Assembly: GCA_902516395.1 (NCBI GenBank)
Contig: CABXYN010000002.1
Coordinates: 1-64,000, forward strand
Source of the DNA: an uncultured Pelagibacteraceae bacterium
GTDB lineage: Bacteria > Pseudomonadota > Alphaproteobacteria > Pelagibacterales > Pelagibacteraceae
Length of the DNA stretch: 64,000 nucleotides
Direction of reading: 5' to 3'
The position numbers and the translations under genes are program-made. Shown in pieces: positions 25,217 through 33,785 of the stretch. Each line of letters starts with the position of its first letter. The first letter of the stretch is position 1. Below the pieces are notes generated by a model. That model saw only the letters and a program-made list of their open reading frames with translations, made no database searches and was not told where the DNA came from.

Positions 25217-26605
25217 TTATCTCTTTTTGTAACTTATTATCATCTTCTTAATGTTGTCGAAAGAAGTTCCTCCATAAGAAACTTTCGAATTAACAGATTT
25301 TTTTAATTCAAATACTTTTAGAACATCAGATGTTAAACCTTTTTCAATTTTATTTATCTCTTGTATTGTAAGTTCTGACAATTTTTTTTTATTTTTTTCA
25401 GCAAGATTTATAATTTTAGCTGTTTGTAAATAGGCCTTTCTAAATGGATAATTTAATTCTCTGACCATATAATCTGCTAAATCAGTCGCTGTAATGAAGC
25501 CACTTTCAGCAAGTTCAATCATTCTTTTTTTATCAGGCGAAAAATTTTTAAGAACATCGTTTAATATAATCAAAGAATTTTTTAATTGATCAAAAGACTT
25601 AAAAACAATTTCTTTATCATCTTGCAAATCTTTAAAATAAGATAGAGGCAAACCTTTCAATGTTGTAAGCATAGAAAAAAGATTTCCAAACATAAAGCCT
25701 GTTTTGCCTCTTAAATATTCTAGAGGATCAGGATTTTTTTTCTGAGGCATAATAGATGACCCTGTTACAATCTTATCGTTTAAATTTATAAGTTTAAAAG
25801 CATCTGAATTCCAGATTATAAATTCCTCTGCAATTCTAGAAATATGAACAGCACATGCAGAACAAGAATAAAGAAAATCAATAACAAAATCTCTATCAGA
25901 GACTGTGTCAATTGAGTTTTTAGTTGGTCTTTGAAAACCTAATTTTTTTGAAGTATAAAATCTGTCAATTTTAAAAGAAGTACCTGTTAATGCAGCTACA
26001 CCAAGAGGATTTTCATTAAGACCTTCTAAATTATTTTTAAATCTGTTTTTATCTCTGTTAAACATTTCTAAGTAGGCCATTAAGTAATGAGCAAAAGAAA
26101 CTGGTTGAGCATTTTTTAGGTGAGTGAAACCAGGCATAATTGTCTCAACATTTTTTTCTGCTTTTTTTAAAATATTTTTAATTGTTACGTCAATATTTTT
26201 TACAATTTCTTTGTTAGCTTTTCTTAACCAAATTTTAAAATCTGTGACTACTTGGTCATTTCTTGATCTTGCAGTATGAATATATCCAGCATCTTCTCCA
26301 ATTAACTCGAAGAGTCTGTTTTCTATATTCATATGAATATCCTCAAGTTTATCATCAAAAATAAATTTCTTTTTTATAATTTCGTTTTTAATTCTATTCA
26401 AACCCCATACTATTTTATTTTTAATTTTAAAATTTATAATTTTTTGTCTAAACAGCATCTCAACATGTACAATTGAAGCTTCAATATCTTCTCTGAATAA
26501 TCTTTTATCGATTTCTATTGATCCACCAACCTTTTTAAAAAGGTTTGTTTTTTCCTTTTTAATTCTAGTATTCCAAATTGGCTGATTGTTTTTATTTTTA
26601 CCCAT
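25217..26605 (-). CDS. argH: Argininosuccinate lyase
   Basis: ArgH splits argininosuccinate to arginine and fumarate, the last step of arginine synthesis. The 462-residue protein belongs to the fumarase/aspartase superfamily and has the signature GSSIMPQKKNPDPLEYLRGK, the DEDxH-like segment AGYIHTARSRNDQVVTD and TPGFTH-like MPGFTHLKNAQPVSFAH. Length is normal. It is first in an argH-lptM-lysA-plsC run, divergent from the TlpA-like gene with 23 bases between. Confidence 0.96.
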   Translation of the reverse strand: MGKNKNNQPIWNTRIKKEKTNLFKKVGGSIEIDKRLFREDIEASIVHVEMLFRQKIINFKIKNKIVWGLNRIKNEIIKKKFIFDDKLEDIHMNIENRLFELIGEDAGYIHTARSRNDQVVTDFKIWLRKANKEIVKNIDVTIKNILKKAEKNVETIMPGFTHLKNAQPVSFAHYLMAYLEMFNRDKNRFKNNLEGLNENPLGVAALTGTSFKIDRFYTSKKLGFQRPTKNSIDTVSDRDFVIDFLYSCSACAVHISRIAEEFIIWNSDAFKLINLNDKIVTGSSIMPQKKNPDPLEYLRGKTGFMFGNLFSMLTTLKGLPLSYFKDLQDDKEIVFKSFDQLKNSLIILNDVLKNFSPDKKRMIELAESGFITATDLADYMVRELNYPFRKAYLQTAKIINLAEKNKKKLSELTIQEINKIEKGLTSDVLKVFELKKSVNSKVSYGGTSFDNIKKMIISYKKR

Positions 26606-26628
26606 GATATTTAATTGTCCTAAATTTT

Positions 26629-27159
26629 ATGAAAATCATTTTTTTTAATTATCTTATAATAATAATTTACTTAATATCATCAAGCGTCTCATATTCAATA
26701 GAGCGTCCAGAAATTAAGAATCTTATAGTGCATAAAGACAAGAAAAAAATTGAAAATATAGAATTTATTAAATTTGATGGCCAAAAAGTAAGTTTAAATA
26801 ATTATAAATCAAATCCCTTGATAATAAATTTCTGGGCTACTTGGTGTGCTCCTTGCAAAAAAGAAATGCCGTCTTTGGATAAACTTAAAACCTTAAAAGA
26901 ATTCAAAAATATAAATATAATTCCAATAAATATTGGTGGCGAAAGTTATAAAAAATCTAAACAGTTTTTTGATGAAATCAAAATTAAGAATTTAGATATA
27001 TTTACAGGATCTGGACCAGAATTTTCGCAGCTTTTTAAACTACGAGGATTACCCACAACAATTCTAATAGACAGAAATGGTTTTGAGGTTGGAAGAATTG
27101 TTGGTTACATTGACTTTAATGATCAATCTTTACTTGATTGGTTACCAAAAAATTTATGA
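26629..27159 (+). CDS. TlpA/ResA-type periplasmic thiol-disulfide protein
   Basis: The 176-residue protein has an N-terminal signal/anchor helix (about 4-23) and a thioredoxin fold with the active site NFWATWCAPCKKEMPSL and the cis-proline loop RGLPTTILIDRNG. Such proteins reduce periplasmic disulfides, often in cytochrome c maturation. No ccm or cyc genes are adjacent, but argH-linked tlpA is a frequent alphaproteobacterial pairing. Its stop overlaps the next gene's start (ATGA). Confidence 0.87.
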   Translation: MKIIFFNYLIIIIYLISSSVSYSIERPEIKNLIVHKDKKKIENIEFIKFDGQKVSLNNYKSNPLIINFWATWCAPCKKEMPSLDKLKTLKEFKNINIIPINIGGESYKKSKQFFDEIKIKNLDIFTGSGPEFSQLFKLRGLPTTILIDRNGFEVGRIVGYIDFNDQSLLDWLPKNL

Positions 27160-27812
27160 AATTTTCATTAAATACAACAATAATAAAACCAGAGAATAAC
27201 GAGGAAGTTAAAAGTGCTATAATTTTACTTCATGGATATGGAGGTGACGGTAAAGATATAAGCATGTTAACTTTAAACTGGAAAAGATTTTTAAAAAATA
27301 CAGTTTTTTTATGTCCTGATGCACATGAAGTATGCAGTATAAATCCTTCAGGGTTTCAATGGTTTGATTTAAATAATGAAGATCCAGACTATACTCTTAA
27401 AGAGTCAAAAAAAGCAGAAAATATTCTAAACAGTTATATTTTAGAAGTAAGTAATTATTTTAATTTAGAATATTCACAAATTTGTGTTTCTGGTTTCAGC
27501 CAAGGGTGCATGATGTCATTAAATGTTGGTCTAACATCAGAAAAAGAATTTAGTTGTATTGTTGGGTTTTCTGGAAGAATTATAAATATGAAAGACCTTT
27601 CTCCAAGAATTAAAAATAAAACTAATATTTTAATGATACATGGTGAAAACGATCCAATCGTCCCTCCAAACAATTTACTTGAAGCTAAAGATTTTTTTAT
27701 CAGAAAAAAAATTAAAATTGAAACTTTAATGATTAAAAACTGTGATCATCATATACCAATGGAAGCATCAAGTGCGGCATTAAACTTTATTAAAAAAAAA
27801 TTTATTGGTTAA
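27156..27812 (+). CDS. Phospholipase/carboxylesterase-family hydrolase
   Basis: The protein is an alpha/beta hydrolase of the carboxylesterase (YpfH/Abhydrolase_2) type. It shows the oxyanion motif LLHGYGGDG, nucleophile elbow GFSQGCMMS, acid loop HGENDPIVP and catalytic His in NCDHHIPMEA. The start was moved from 27138 to the ATG at 27156, which overlaps the tlpA-like stop; this gives MKFSLN and 218 residues. The natural ester substrate is unknown. Confidence 0.85.
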   Translation: MKFSLNTTIIKPENNEEVKSAIILLHGYGGDGKDISMLTLNWKRFLKNTVFLCPDAHEVCSINPSGFQWFDLNNEDPDYTLKESKKAENILNSYILEVSNYFNLEYSQICVSGFSQGCMMSLNVGLTSEKEFSCIVGFSGRIINMKDLSPRIKNKTNILMIHGENDPIVPPNNLLEAKDFFIRKKIKIETLMIKNCDHHIPMEASSAALNFIKKKFIG

Positions 27813-27858
27813 TAAATATTTAACATGAAATTAGATGTGTTGATAAAAAATATATTTA

Positions 27859-28443
27859 ATGTATGTTTTAAGTATGATTGAACTGTCTGATCAAAATATT
27901 TCATTAGAGAAATGCCCTGCATTAGTTCTAAATGCAGATTATAGGCCTTTAAGTTATTATCCACTTTCATTGTGGAGTTGGCAGGATTCAATTAAATCTG
28001 TATTCTTAGATAGGGTTTCAATTGTTAGTTATTATGATAGACAAATTAGGAGTCCTTCATTTAGTATGAAACTTCCAAGTGTAATAGCTCTTAAATCATA
28101 TATAAGACCTCAATCAAATCCAAACTTTACTAGGTTTAACGTATTTTTAAGAGATAAGTTTAGCTGCCAATATTGTGGTAGCAAAAATGAACTAACATTT
28201 GATCACTTACTACCTAGATCTAAAGGTGGAAAGACTAATTGGGATAATGTTGTAACAGCTTGTTCGTCCTGCAATGTTAAAAAGGGGGGAAGACTTATAA
28301 AGAATTCAGGTATGACATTAAACCAATGGCCCTTCCAACCTACCACAGAAGACCTTCATAAAAATGGAAAGAATTTTCCACCTAACTTTTTACATAAAAG
28401 TTGGATGGACTATTTATATTGGGATGTTGAACTTGAACCGTAA
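27859..28443 (+). CDS. HNH endonuclease
   Basis: The 194-residue protein opens with the PALVLNADYRPLSYYPLSLWSWQDSIK block seen in a widespread alphaproteobacterial HNH family. It then has a zinc-binding CQYCG, the HNH core TFDHLLPRSKGGKTNWDNVV and a second CSSCN pair. No mobile or phage genes are nearby, so a housekeeping nuclease role is likelier than a homing element, but the substrate is unknown. ATG 27874 (MIELSDQ) is an equally possible start. The gene abuts the convergent coq7 stop with no gap. Confidence 0.85.
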   Translation: MYVLSMIELSDQNISLEKCPALVLNADYRPLSYYPLSLWSWQDSIKSVFLDRVSIVSYYDRQIRSPSFSMKLPSVIALKSYIRPQSNPNFTRFNVFLRDKFSCQYCGSKNELTFDHLLPRSKGGKTNWDNVVTACSSCNVKKGGRLIKNSGMTLNQWPFQPTTEDLHKNGKNFPPNFLHKSWMDYLYWDVELEP

Positions 28444-28977
28444 CTAAATTTTTTCAGAAATTTTTATAGCAACCTTAGAACCAGTTTTAATTATCTTATC
28501 CATAATTGAATAAAGACCTTTTTTTGTAGCTCCTTCCTCGTAGGCTATATCTTTATGATCCAATTCATCTTGCCTAAACTTTGTTATTTTTTCTTTTAAA
28601 TCCCTTTCATCCACCTCTATTTGATCAATTTGATTTTTATAATGCTCATCAATTACTTCTTCAACAGAAGCTGTGCATAACATAGCAGCCTTTTTTCCAA
28701 GTATTGTTGAACCAAACCCAAGACCCAATCCAAGCAAATCCCATAATGGTAATAATTTAGTTGGTTTTATATTTCTTTTTTCTATTTCATCTTCAAAAAA
28801 ATTTGAGTGTTCCTCCTCATGCTTTTTCATTTCACTGATTTTTTCTTTTAAATCATCATTTTTTATAATGGTATTTAAAGCAAGCAATTGACCTTCATAA
28901 ATTTTAATTGCACCTCTTTCTCCAGCATGATCTACTCTTATAAATTCTTCTAGTTTTTTTTTATTAGTTTTTTTCAT
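28444..28977 (-). CDS. coq7: Demethoxyubiquinone hydroxylase Coq7
   Basis: Coq7 adds the C6 hydroxyl of ubiquinone with a di-iron centre. The 177-residue ferritin-like protein has four helices with ligands ERGAIKIYEGQ, KHEEEHSNFF, VEEVIDEHYKNQ and DELDHKDIAYEEG, which match the family. It complements ubiE and ubiB elsewhere in the window. Its start overlaps dsbB by 14 bases, indicating coupled expression. Confidence 0.94.
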   Translation of the reverse strand: MKKTNKKKLEEFIRVDHAGERGAIKIYEGQLLALNTIIKNDDLKEKISEMKKHEEEHSNFFEDEIEKRNIKPTKLLPLWDLLGLGLGFGSTILGKKAAMLCTASVEEVIDEHYKNQIDQIEVDERDLKEKITKFRQDELDHKDIAYEEGATKKGLYSIMDKIIKTGSKVAIKISEKI

Positions 28978-29443
28978 AAGTCAGTGTTCTAATAGAAAAA
29001 ATAACAATTAAAATTGATAAAATTGTATTAATTGCCGCTAGTGAAACCCCAAGAATTTTAAAAGTAGCGTCTTTACAGTCAACTGGCATACTTTTATTAA
29101 GAGTCTCAAGTAACTTTGACTTATTTGATATATCTGGAGAGTTATTAGTACAACTTGAAATTTCTTCAATTAAGTTGTTTTCAATTCCAAAATGATAGCC
29201 AGAAATTATAGCACTTATAGTAAATATCATGATTATAATTATCAAAATTTTATCATTTGCAGAATAATTGTATCCGATAAAGCTTGCAAATATTGCAGCT
29301 AAATATGGTAGTCTTTGATAAATACATAACTTACATGGTTCGTATTGGAGTATATATTCAATATACAAAGCAGAAATTATTGAAATGAATGAGATAAATA
29401 AAATAATTAAATAAAATTTCTTTCTATTTGGAAATAGGATCAT
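28964..29443 (-). CDS. dsbB: Disulfide bond formation protein DsbB
   Basis: DsbB reoxidises the periplasmic thiol oxidase DsbA, passing electrons to ubiquinone. The 159-residue protein has four predicted transmembrane helices, the first periplasmic cysteine pair in YEPCKLCIYQRLPY and a second pair, one Cys in SSCTNNS and one in PVDCKDA. The link with coq7, a quinone biosynthesis gene, is consistent with its electron acceptor. It is separated from the DedA gene by 2 bases. Confidence 0.92.
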   Translation of the reverse strand: MILFPNRKKFYLIILFISFISIISALYIEYILQYEPCKLCIYQRLPYLAAIFASFIGYNYSANDKILIIIIMIFTISAIISGYHFGIENNLIEEISSCTNNSPDISNKSKLLETLNKSMPVDCKDATFKILGVSLAAINTILSILIVIFSIRTLTYEKN

Positions 29444-29445
29444 AT

Positions 29446-30054
29446 TTAATTAATAAAATTGTTTAAAAATTTATATATAAAATAAGCAAAAATAATTAAA
29501 ATAACAGATAGAAAAAAAGAAAATTTTAAAAGTTTTTTTTCAATAATTTTTTTCATTGTAGTTCCAAAATTTCCAACTAAAAATGCTATTAAAAAAAAAC
29601 GCGAACCTCTTGTTACAAGAGAAATGACAATAAAATACAAAATATTAAAGTTTATAAAACCACTGGTGATTGTAAGTAACTTAAAAGGTACTGGTGAAAA
29701 GCCAGCAATTGCTAGGAGCGTTATCCAGGCTATAACACCACCTTCTGAAGACACTTTATCTTTTAAAAATGAGGTATCATCTACACCATAAATCTCAAAA
29801 ATCTTAAGTCCAATTTCATTAAAGAAGACGTATCCTATAAAATACCCTAGGCAAGCTCCCAAAACAGATCCTATAGTTGCAATTAATGCAATTCTAATCC
29901 ATTCATGTTTTCGAGCTATTGTCATAGGGATTATTAAAACATCTGGTGGTATTGGGAATACAAAACTTTCAATAAAAGATATAAATCCCAAAATAGATTT
30001 AGATTTTTTATGTCCTGCAAGTTTAATAGTTTTATTGTACAGTTCTTTAAACAT
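29446..30054 (-). CDS. DedA/YqaA-family membrane protein
   Basis: The protein has about five hydrophobic segments and the DedA family marks FIESFVFPIPPDVLIIP and the re-entrant loop GFSPVPFKLLTITSG. DedA proteins are inner-membrane transporters related to polyprenyl-phosphate or phospholipid flippases; YqaA-type members lack a defined role. The track start at 30105 adds 17 residues unlike the family; ATG 30054 (MFKELYNK) is preferred, giving 202 residues. It lies upstream of dsbB and divergent from the tRNA-Leu gene. Confidence 0.85.
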   Translation of the reverse strand: MFKELYNKTIKLAGHKKSKSILGFISFIESFVFPIPPDVLIIPMTIARKHEWIRIALIATIGSVLGACLGYFIGYVFFNEIGLKIFEIYGVDDTSFLKDKVSSEGGVIAWITLLAIAGFSPVPFKLLTITSGFINFNILYFIVISLVTRGSRFFLIAFLVGNFGTTMKKIIEKKLLKFSFFLSVILIIFAYFIYKFLNNFIN

Positions 30055-30111
30055 ATTTTCTTTTAATATAATAAATGATTTAATACTATTAGTTAAAATA
30101 TGCAAAGCTTT

Positions 30112-30198
30112 GGGCGAATGGCGGAACTGGTAGACGCGTTGGACTCAAAATCCAATAGTAGCAATACTGTGAGAGTTCGATTCTCTCTTTGCCCACCA
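30112..30198 (+). tRNA. tRNA-Leu (anticodon CAA), CCA encoded
   Basis: The acceptor stem GGGCGAA pairs with TTTGCCC followed by discriminator A and genomically encoded CCA. The anticodon stem-loop is TTGGA-CTCAAAA-TCCAA, giving anticodon CAA that reads UUG. A long variable arm (AGTAGCAATACTG) confirms a class II tRNA, and GAGAG-TTCGATT-CTCTC is the T arm. The next coding start is only 8 bases after the CCA end. Confidence 0.97.
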
Positions 30199-30206
30199 AA
30201 AAAATT

Positions 30207-31907
30207 ATGAGTACAGAAAATATAAATAATTTAGTCGATTTATTCTTTATTAATTATAAAAAACAGAAAAAAGAAAATATTCTTTTGACGTCTTTAAAAG
30301 ATAAAAATAATTATTTTACATGGGAAAAAACATTCCATTCAATTAAAAAACTTTCATCAGAAGTCAAAAAATATATAAATAAAGGTGATAGATGTTTGTT
30401 AATATCAGAAAATAGACCTGAGTGGTTTATAACCGATCTTTCAATAATGCTATCTGAAGCCATTACTGTTCCTGCTTATACAACTTATGCTGAAAAAGAT
30501 TATGAATATATAATTGATAATTGTAATCCAAAATTAATCTTTGTTTCTAATCAAGAACAATTTAATAAAGTAAAAGAAATTATAAAAAAAAAGAGTTTTG
30601 TTGTAAAAATATTTTCATTTGAAGAATTAGATACAGCTGCTGATACTTATATTAATGTAAATAAATTATTTTCTAATTTAGATTTCCAAGATTTAAATGT
30701 TCCAGAGTTATCGATTAAAAGAAATAATCCAGCTTGTATTATTTATACTTCAGGAACACAGGGTAACCCGAAAGGTGTAATCTTAAGTCATGGTGGTATT
30801 TTAAATAATTGTGATGGTGCACTCGATATATTAAAACCATTGTTAACAAATCAGACAAGATTTTTAACTTGGTTGCCTCTTTCACATTCTTATGAACATA
30901 CAGTTCAATTTGTTCAAATAAGCGTTGGAGCAAAAATATTCTATGCAGAAAGTATTGAAAAATTGATTAAAAATATGAATGATTGCAAACCTCAACTAAT
31001 GACTGCAGTGCCTAGATTTTACCAAAATTTATTTCAGAAAATTAATGCAAGTTTTAATAAAGCAACAGGTTTAAAGAAAAGTTTAGTATTAAAAATGTTA
31101 CAACTAGGAACCAAAAAGATAAACAAACAATCATTAACAACTTTAGAAAAATTAATTGATAGTATTTTAGAAAAAATTGTAAGAAAAAAAATCAAAAGTC
31201 AATTTGGAGGCGAGTTAAAAACTTTCGTTTCAGGTGGAGGAGCACTTGATAAAGAAGTTGGTATTTTTTTAAATGCTATAGGTCTTCCTACTCTTCAAGG
31301 ATATGGTCTTACAGAGACATCTCCTGTTGTAAGTTGTAATCCGATTAACGATATTAGAGTAGAAACAGTTGGACCACCATTTAAAGGTAATCAGGTAAAA
31401 ATAGCCTCAGATGGAGAGATTTTAGTTAAAGGTGAAAATGTAATGTTGGGTTATTGGAATAATGAAGAAGAAACTAAGAAAGTTTTAAAAGATGGCTGGT
31501 TACATACAGGGGATATTGGAATTTTTGAGAGTGGTTATTTAAAAATAACTGACAGAAAAAAAGATATTTTGATTACACCAGGTGGAGATAATATTTCTCC
31601 TGTTAAAATTGAAAATGAGTTGTCAAATTCTAAATTCATTGATCAGTCAATTGTTTATGGAGATAATAAACCTTATTTGGTTGCTTTATTAGTTTTATCT
31701 GAAGACTATTTGCATACAAAACAAAATGAAATAGATAAAGAAATTGAAAATATAAATAAAAATCTTTCTAAAATAGAAAATATAAAAAAGTTTTTTATAA
31801 TTAACGAAAAGTTTTCAATTGAAAATGGAATGTTAACTCCAACTTTAAAACTAAAAAGATATAAAATCATTAAGAAGTATAAAAACGAATTCGAAAAACT
31901 TTATTAA
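30207..31907 (+). CDS. AMP-forming long-chain acyl-CoA synthetase
   Basis: The 566-residue protein is an ANL-superfamily adenylating enzyme that activates a fatty acid to its CoA thioester. Key motifs are the P-loop IIYTSGTQGNPKGVILSHGG, the LQGYGLTETSPV aryl/acyl site, GWLHTGDIG and the hinge DRKKDILITPGGDNISP. It resembles bacterial FAA1/FadD-like (COG1022) forms. The track start at 30189 lies within the tRNA; ATG 30207 is the correct start. It may be co-transcribed with tRNA-Leu and released by tRNA processing. No beta-oxidation genes are nearby, so chain-length preference is unknown. Confidence 0.9.
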   Translation: MSTENINNLVDLFFINYKKQKKENILLTSLKDKNNYFTWEKTFHSIKKLSSEVKKYINKGDRCLLISENRPEWFITDLSIMLSEAITVPAYTTYAEKDYEYIIDNCNPKLIFVSNQEQFNKVKEIIKKKSFVVKIFSFEELDTAADTYINVNKLFSNLDFQDLNVPELSIKRNNPACIIYTSGTQGNPKGVILSHGGILNNCDGALDILKPLLTNQTRFLTWLPLSHSYEHTVQFVQISVGAKIFYAESIEKLIKNMNDCKPQLMTAVPRFYQNLFQKINASFNKATGLKKSLVLKMLQLGTKKINKQSLTTLEKLIDSILEKIVRKKIKSQFGGELKTFVSGGGALDKEVGIFLNAIGLPTLQGYGLTETSPVVSCNPINDIRVETVGPPFKGNQVKIASDGEILVKGENVMLGYWNNEEETKKVLKDGWLHTGDIGIFESGYLKITDRKKDILITPGGDNISPVKIENELSNSKFIDQSIVYGDNKPYLVALLVLSEDYLHTKQNEIDKEIENINKNLSKIENIKKFFIINEKFSIENGMLTPTLKLKRYKIIKKYKNEFEKLY

Positions 31908-32015
31908 ATTTTTTTCAAAAACACATTATTAATAGCGATTTATTTAACATTTTTTTAATAAATAAAAAAAATAAATAAAAATAATATTTTTTAATTTTTT
32001 TCAAAAATTATATGT

Positions 32016-32074
32016 TTGACATAACTATTCAAAAAAAATAAAAATTAGTAATTAACGAATCATAAAGATTCGTT
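32016..32074 (+). promoter_or_regulatory. Promoter and 5' hairpin of the lysine-rich peptide gene
   Basis: A consensus TTGACA (32016-32021) is followed after 17 bases by TAAAAA (32039-32044). The predicted message would start near 32051 and begin with a perfect 8-bp hairpin, AACGAATC-ATAAA-GATTCGTT (32054-32074), then an A-rich stretch and the GGGAG ribosome site at 32086-32090. A hairpin at the very 5' end usually stabilises an mRNA. Confidence 0.6.
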
Positions 32075-32096
32075 TATAAAAAAAAGGGAGCTAAAG

Positions 32097-32180
32097 ATGG
32101 CTAAAAGAAAAAAGAAAGCTGCTAAAAAGAAAACTAAGAAAAAAGCTAAGAAAAAAGCTAAGAAGAAAAAAAGAAGATAG
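32097..32180 (+). CDS. 27-residue lysine-rich basic peptide
   Basis: The ORF is too short for the track. It encodes MAKRKKKAAKKKTKKKAKKK followed by AKKKKRR: 17 Lys, 3 Arg and 5 Ala in 27 residues. It has its own TTGACA promoter, a 5' hairpin, one of the best ribosome-binding sites in the window (GGGAG, 6 bases before ATG) and a strong terminator, so it is a complete single-gene unit. The composition resembles the C-terminal tails of histone H1-like proteins, suggesting binding to DNA, RNA or another polyanion, but this is inference. It converges on a CarD gene whose N-terminus is also lysine-rich. Confidence 0.8.
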   Translation: MAKRKKKAAKKKTKKKAKKKAKKKKRR

Positions 32181-32202
32181 TTTAGTATTCTTTTTAACTG
32201 AT

Positions 32203-32242
32203 AACGCTTCTCATGGCGCTTGCGTGGGAAGCGTTTTTTTTT
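32203..32242 (+). terminator. Strong intrinsic terminator of the lysine-rich peptide gene
   Basis: AACGCTTC (32203-32210) pairs with GAAGCGTT (32228-32235), with additional wobble pairing inside, and is followed by an unbroken T-run (32234-32242). The T-run extends into the stop codon of the convergent carD gene. It is the clearest plus-strand terminator in the window apart from the one before nusA. Confidence 0.92.
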
Positions 32243-33065
32243 ACTCTGTTAATTCTTGATTTATTGGTTCTTCAGTTAATGGTTTTTCCTCAACCTTTTG
32301 CGCTTGTTTCTCGAGATTTCTCTTTAAAGCTTTATCAAGTTTTTTTTGAGCATCTTCTAAACTTGATCCCATCACAATCTGAAATTCAGTTAATAGTCTC
32401 TCGTAAGCTTTTTCAAATAATTGTCTTTCACTGTAAGATTGGTCAATCATTATATCGTCACCTTTGTTAAGATCTCTTACTACCTCAGCTAAATCATATA
32501 TTTTACCTGATGAAATTTTAGCCTCATACTCTTGGGCTCTTCTACTCCACATTGATCTTTTAATTTTTGGCTTACTTTTTAAAATACTTACACATTTATT
32601 TATCTGATTTATTGTTGCCAATGGTCTTAAGTGAGATTGTTTGTTTACTGGAACCATCCCATTTGCCTTATCTTTCTCAAATTTAAGAATGTAGGTTTCA
32701 ACATCAATTCCACCTATATTAATTTTCTTAGTTTCTGTTATTTGACCAACTCCATGTTTTGGATAAACCACATAATCTTTAACTTTAAACAATCTTTTTT
32801 CAGTCTCTTGCTTTTTTACTTTTTTAATTTCAGGTTTTTGCTCGTTATTTTTAGGAATTCTTAATGGATCAGTTTTAACGTCACCTTTAATTTTTTTTTT
32901 TACTTTTATAATGCTTTTTTTATTTAATTCTTTTGCTATTTTCTTAACTTTAATTAATTTTGTAGCTTTCTTTGGCTTAATAATTTTTTTTATAGTTTTA
33001 GCTTTTTTCTTTACAACATTTTTCGGTTTTTTTTTATTCAAGATTTTCTTTAAAATATTTTTCAT
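32241..33065 (-). CDS. CarD/CdnL-family regulator with lysine-rich N-terminal extension
   Basis: CarD-family proteins bind the RNA polymerase beta subunit and stabilise open promoter complexes. The CarD domain begins near residue 90 with [19 protein letters not shown] and continues through [12 protein letters not shown] to the helical C-terminal domain with [13 protein letters not shown] and an acidic tail. Ahead of it is a roughly 85-residue extension; about 28 of the first 62 residues are Lys. Typical CarD proteins are about 165 residues, so this 274-residue form is unusual. The start overlaps fdxA by 32 bases; the pair is a conserved alphaproteobacterial arrangement. Confidence 0.88.
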   Translation of the reverse strand: MKNILKKILNKKKPKNVVKKKAKTIKKIIKPKKATKLIKVKKIAKELNKKSIIKVKKKIKGDVKTDPLRIPKNNEQKPEIKKVKKQETEKRLFKVKDYVVYPKHGVGQITETKKINIGGIDVETYILKFEKDKANGMVPVNKQSHLRPLATINQINKCVSILKSKPKIKRSMWSRRAQEYEAKISSGKIYDLAEVVRDLNKGDDIMIDQSYSERQLFEKAYERLLTEFQIVMGSSLEDAQKKLDKALKRNLEKQAQKVEEKPLTEEPINQELTE

Positions 33066-33363
33066 ATTTATCTGTTACATCTTTAAATTGTTCATGATCC
33101 GCTGGAGGATCTTTTTTTTCACTAATGTTTGGCCATATATCAGCATATTTTTTATTAACTTCTAACCATTTACCATTGTTATCTCCATCATCAGATATTA
33201 TAGCATCCACTGGACATTCTGGCTCGCAAACGCCACAATCTATACACTCATCAGGTTTAATTACAAGCATATTTTTCCCCTCGTAAAAACAATCCACAGG
33301 ACATACTTCAACACAATCCATCAATTTACATTTGATGCATTTGTCATTTACTAAATATGTCAT
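33034..33363 (-). CDS. fdxA: 7Fe-type ferredoxin FdxA
   Basis: The 109-residue protein carries one 3Fe-4S and one 4Fe-4S site formed by [18 protein letters not shown] and [16 protein letters not shown], the pattern of FdxA ferredoxins. It is a soluble electron carrier whose partner is not evident. The C-terminal half has no further motif, as usual in this family. It overlaps the TerB-like gene by 4 bases (ATGA) and the carD start by 32 bases, so the three are probably expressed together. Confidence 0.93.
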   Translation of the reverse strand: MTYLVNDKCIKCKLMDCVEVCPVDCFYEGKNMLVIKPDECIDCGVCEPECPVDAIISDDGDNNGKWLEVNKKYADIWPNISEKKDPPADHEQFKDVTDKYEKYFKENLE

Positions 33364-33785
33364 ATTTTTTTTTGTCGAACTTTCTCTTTAATATCACCAA
33401 CAACTTTTGGATCTAAATAAAGTAATCCAGATAATCTTCTCATTAGGTTCGTTTCGTACATATCGGCATCTTCATCTGAGTATATAATATCCCACAATGC
33501 CTCAATAATGATTTCTTTGTCCTCATTATTAATATTTTTAATTTCTCTTGTAAAATCTAGAATTTGATTTGAGTCTTTTTCCTTTTCCTCAGCATCTTGT
33601 ATTACTTTATCAATATTTTCAGTTTCAGCTCCCATTTCAATAATTGCATCTTTAATAATTTTTTTTTCTTTATCTGTATAATTCTCATCAATTCTTGCTG
33701 AATGAATTAATAAACAAGCTACTGCTGTTATGGATGGATGATTTTTTTCTTTTTCTGTTTCTTCTTTTTTAAAAATATTAAACAT
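33360..33785 (-). CDS. TerB-like protein
   Basis: The 141-residue, strongly acidic protein resembles the TerB/DjlA-N helical fold: [24 protein letters not shown] contains the typical metal-binding Asp/Glu turn, repeated as [16 protein letters not shown] further on. TerB-like proteins are cytoplasmic and often bind metal; the function here is unknown. In many alphaproteobacteria I recall an S4 RNA-binding gene between the helicase and fdxA; here a TerB-like gene occupies that place. Start overlaps the helicase stop by one base. Confidence 0.75.
   Translation of the reverse strand: MFNIFKKEETEKEKNHPSITAVACLLIHSARIDENYTDKEKKIIKDAIIEMGAETENIDKVIQDAEEKEKDSNQILDFTREIKNINNEDKEIIIEALWDIIYSDEDADMYETNLMRRLSGLLYLDPKVVGDIKEKVRQKKI

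Noticed and set aside
28140-28320. HNH gene as a homing endonuclease or mobile element
   Set aside because: There is no intron, intein, flanking repeat or interrupted gene; the protein belongs to a stand-alone conserved family.
31908-32015. A/T-rich run after the acyl-CoA synthetase as a terminator or small RNA
   Set aside because: T-runs occur but no stable stem precedes them; the region is only low-complexity AT sequence before the next promoter.
32213-33165. Three plus-strand ORFs (32213, 32631, 32911) opposite carD and fdxA
   Set aside because: Phe/Leu-rich translations produced by the antisense of lysine-rich codons; the first also contains the terminator stem.
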